A DNA stretch of 21,060 nucleotides from Apostichopus leukothele (lineage: Eukaryota; Echinodermata; Holothuroidea; Aspidochirotida; Stichopodidae): NCBI GenBank assembly GCA_010014835.2, contig JAAAKB020152865.1, positions 1-21,060 of the forward strand, in the 5' to 3' direction. The first letter of the stretch is position 1; every line of letters starts with the position of its first letter. Positions 18,591 through 21,060 of the stretch are shown piece after piece. Position numbers and translations under genes: made by a program. A model generated the notes under the pieces. That model did no database searches. It was not told the DNA's origin and saw only the letters and a program-made list of their open reading frames with translations.

Positions 18591-18983
18591 CTTGCTTAAA
18601 GAGATGTAGCATGTCGTGACGTAGTGTGTATGCACGTCCTGGAATTAATTTCATTCTGTGTAACACGTCTGGACTTATTTGATCCTATTGAGAAGTACAG
18701 TGTATAGGCAATGCCATGTAACTCTCAACAACTATTGTAGGGATTTGCTAGCTCAAAATTGGTAAAATGTGTCTATGTTACACATAGGAAGACTGTTCTT
18801 TCTGGATATGAAACAATTTGGTTGAAAATTTCATACTGTAAAATCCTTATGAGTGAATGACATGGTTGATGCCCACCAGGGATCTTTTTTGGTACTCACT
18901 TAATAATTCTTAGACACATTTAACTCACTTGCTCTACATTAGTCAAATAGTTATTTTCAATTTTGAGCAAATTTTATCGCAAG

Positions 18984-20210
18984 GAAATCACAAAAGCTAA
19001 CAGGCATTCTGGCATTATTTTCGAAGATTGTCAAAGTCAAAGAAGGCTAGTTCATATACTTTTCAGTCACTACAGACACTGCTTTAAAGGTAAACAAGAT
19101 TTTCTTTGGATGACCAGAGAAACCCTGTTGATGACCCACCCATCTACTTCTCAAACAAGTGCCTATATTCCTTGAAAATGTTCATACTAATTTACTTAGT
19201 GCTTTCTCTCTCCTGCAGTAAAACCATTGCCAGTAGACAACTTAATTGCAACGTCTATTACAGCCAGCAGCGCCCATCTGTCAGGTGGACCGCCACCCTA
19301 CTACGTTGAGACACCTAGTGACCTTAACACCTTGAATGAGTATGAGATATCATTTACCATCACTGGAGATGAAGATTGGGTAAGCCTAGTGTCTGTCAGT
19401 CTTTCCATAGTCAACATGAGGCCTATCAAAGTCCCTCTGTGAGAGTGACAAATTCAGCAGCATAACGAGATCAGCGCACTTAAGTGGCTCAAGTGCTGCG
19501 GGCAATGCTAAAGGATCGCAATCATCGCGTATCTTTGCATTTATAAATGTCACAATAGAAGTATACAGATCGATATATAACACCATTTATACATTCTTGC
19601 TTGCTGAATTTAATTACAACTATAATAGGTAAAAAAACACACACAGCAACAACAAAATAAATAAATAAATAATAATTGTCATTGACAATTACCACCGGTT
19701 GTTTCCCAAGCTGTTCTTGCCAAGACATAGTCTACTTACAATGAACTGAATTAAATATCCTCAGTCCAAAGTGTGGTAAACATACGGTGACAACCGGGGA
19801 ATGCTAAGTAGGCTTGTCGGCAACAAAGTCACTGGATTAGTAGAAAACAAACCATATGAGCGGGTTGGTTACAGTCAGGATACAGTTGAACCGGCCGAAT
19901 ACATAGATGAATAAAATATGAAGAATAAAAAATGACACAAAGCAAATGAATGAGCAATATCCATCATGTTGCCTACTACACTTTGTTTGGTCAAATCTGT
20001 ACTATGATGTATGTCTTGCCCCGTCCGATATTGTCTTCGCAGGAAGTGTTGAAAAATATTTTACTCGACAGAACGGGCAACCCCCATTTTTTACCCCTTT
20101 TTCTTATGTCGCAACTTTTGCAACTGAACCTGTCTTGGATATTCGAGCAAATGAAAGAGACAATCTATGTTCTGTCAGCTTCGTACCATTCAATTGCAGC
20201 ATCTGATTGA
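18984..20210 (+). CDS. Unrecognised gene fragment: two or three candidate exons ending in a stop
   Basis: The best segments are 19219-19379 and 20043-20210. The first has a strong acceptor (CTCTCTCCTGCAG) and donor (TGG|GTAAGC) and encodes 53 residues including PLPVDNLIATSITASS and NEYEISFTITGDEDW. The second has a strong acceptor (TTGTCTTCGCAG) and is open for 55 residues (FLPLFLMSQLLQLNLSWIF, helical and leucine-rich) to a TGA at 20208. The phases join directly (0 to 0). A third, weaker segment, 18984-19089, ends in phase 1 and fits the phase of 19219; its acceptor (CGCAAG) is poor, with 19004 as an alternative start. I do not recognise the protein. It may be the 3' end of another gene or a lineage-specific continuation after the UBR3 block. 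No start exon is assigned. The intervening introns hold only AT-rich sequence. Confidence 0.35.
19655..19692. repeat. (AAAT)n run and small inverted repeat
   Basis: AAATAAATAAATAAAT is followed by AATTGTCATTGACAATT, whose 8-base arms are exact reverse complements around one base. It is simple sequence inside the intron between the two candidate exons. Confidence 0.6.
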
Positions 20211-20523
20211 CTACCGTGTACCATTGACAAAAACTATAAGCTGTCGGTAAAGTTGAACTGGAACCTTCTACATGTCATGCACATAAAAATGTCTTGTTTG
20301 GTAACATTACTAAATTAGTAACATTACTTTTAGTTTATAGCAGTATGCTGGATTGTATTGCATCCATCTGAAGGAGGTTGTAACACAAGGCCACATGGTC
20401 ACACTCTCGTCATGAAATGGCATGATGTTGACTGAATTAAAACAAGGCCTTTATTTTCCTATTGTTTTATAGTACATATGAGTTACTAATTTTCATTGAT
20501 GACTTCTTAAATTTTCATACAGT
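20211..20523. other. No gene seen
   Basis: AT-rich sequence with stops in all frames and no repeat I can name. Its right part may be the 3' UTR of the retroelement whose tail follows. Confidence 0.5.
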
Positions 20524-20621
20524 TTATATTATTATGTGTCTTATTAGAGGGCCTCGTGGAAGATTAGCTATTGCTAAAGAGCTACCCTCTTAAAATAAAG
20601 TTTAAAAAAAAAAAAAAAAAA
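20524..20621 (+). mobile_element. Probable LINE-type retroposon 3' end with stem-loop and poly-A
   Basis: AGAGGG (20546-20551) pairs with CCCTCT (20585-20590). Inside it TAGCT (20565-20569) pairs with AGCTA (20580-20584), giving a nested hairpin. AATAAAG follows at once, then 18 A residues (20604-20621). A 3' hairpin, a polyadenylation signal and a poly-A in the genome are the signature of a retrotransposed RNA end, plausibly a non-LTR element. The 5' limit is not visible and no ORF remains. Confidence 0.5.
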
Positions 20622-20948
20622 GGTTACGACGGTTGGAACTTTAATATCTGATTTTGTAATTCACCTGGATTATCAAATTTCCTTTGTGACTAGATGAATA
20701 GCATTAACTGGGGATTACAGCAATTGACTTCTTACCTGCGGAGATGAATAGACTTAACTCCGTTCATAACGTGGAACGGGCTCTCAGATAGAGTTTATCA
20801 GAGATAATTTAACAGATAATCGCAGTCAAAAGGAAATGAGCGTGATTATTGCAATTAATGCATTTCAAAGCAGGTAAAATGTTAGGTTACTTGGGCTTTG
20901 TACTGTAAACGCTATATAAGCTATCCTGATGTCTGATCATTACAAGAT
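20622..20948. other. No gene seen between the two retroelement pieces
   Basis: No coding or repeat signal is recognised in these ~330 bases. GGTATAC and GTATACC (7-base arms, loop TAGT) form a small inverted repeat just after, at 20955-20972. Confidence 0.5.
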
Positions 20949-21060
20949 TTTCTAGGTATACTAGTGTATACCCTGGAGCTTTATAGGAGGTTACGTGGGG
21001 ACTTGATTCAGGTTTTCAAGATTGTGTATGGTTTTGACAATTTATCCTTTACCGACTTTT
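20949..21060 (+). mobile_element. Non-LTR retrotransposon reverse-transcriptase region, C-terminal part, cut by window edge
   Basis: The frame beginning at 20949 is open to the edge and reads YTLELYRRLRGDLIQVFKIV then YGFDNLSFTDF. The TLxxRRLRGDLI-(E/Q)V(F/Y)KI motif, followed by a Gly-Phe/Leu-(D) segment, is typical of the region after the reverse-transcriptase core of CR1/Jockey-like LINEs in invertebrates. The piece starts abruptly, as expected of a 5'-truncated copy, and should continue beyond the window. It need not be the same element as the tail at 20524-20621, which would end upstream of it. Confidence 0.75.

Larger units (their letters stand above)
17040..18983. other. Gene-free stretch, partly repeat-like
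   Basis: After the UBR3 donor at 17040 (ATG|GTAAGA), no exon resembling the next part of UBR3 was found. An open frame continues past the donor to about 17221, but its translation is not conserved as far as I can tell. The stretch contains a 12-bp perfect hairpin, a cluster of GGACAACCA-like words and an A/T-only tract, suggesting inserted repeats. Confidence 0.5.

Noticed and set aside
19946-20206. Second overlapping ORF in the 20043-20210 region
   Set aside because: It is in a different frame from the one compatible with the upstream donor, and its translation is less protein-like.
1-21060. CRISPR array, bacterial operon or defence system
   Set aside because: Split genes with GT-AG introns show eukaryotic DNA. 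The only regular arrays are minisatellites without unique spacers.

Overview
The window is animal nuclear DNA: AT-rich and intron-dense, with GT-AG introns, no operons, and several classes of metazoan repeats. Gene content and repeat style suggest an invertebrate deuterostome, possibly an echinoderm such as a sea cucumber. The species is an inference; the presence of the two genes below is not.

Layout. (1) 1-948: probable 3' flank/UTR of the first gene, with a repeat remnant at the very left edge. (2) 949-3462, minus strand: a complete three-exon cytochrome b561 gene of the CYB561D2 (101F6) type, 237 codons, with all four heme histidines. (3) 3463-3991: a 529-bp intergenic stretch between two divergent start codons, a presumed shared promoter. 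(4) 3992-12564, plus strand: NPRL2, the catalytic subunit of the GATOR1 complex. Nine coding exons are in perfect phase and encode residues 1-313, with the catalytic arginine conserved. The last ~68 codons were not found. (5) 12565-13350: a gene-free junction holding a repeat remnant and a poly-C tract. (6) 13351-17039, plus strand: four in-phase exons (about 191 codons) matching an internal part of the E3 ubiquitin ligase UBR3. The N-terminal exons with the UBR box are absent, and so are the following exons. (7) 17040-20210: mostly repeat-like or empty DNA with two or three well-spliced but unrecognised candidate exons ending in a stop. (8) 20470-21060: LINE-type retrotransposon remnants, namely a 3' tail with stem-loop and poly-A, then the start of a reverse-transcriptase C-terminal region that runs off the edge.

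The NPRL2 and CYB561D2 pair is divergent and adjacent here, as in human 3p21.3, which points to an ancient shared-promoter pair. NPRL2 acts in amino-acid sensing upstream of mTORC1; CYB561D2 is a transmembrane electron carrier. The loss of the NPRL2 3' end and the UBR3 5' end within the same ~800 bp makes that junction either a real rearrangement or an assembly join.

Introns are rich in recent local duplications: a nine-copy 65-bp minisatellite, a CTAC/AGTAC satellite, 50-, 84- and 162-bp tandem duplications (one copying part of a UBR3 exon), and a short in-phase copy of the end of NPRL2 exon 8. No new defence-like or otherwise novel multi-gene system was seen.
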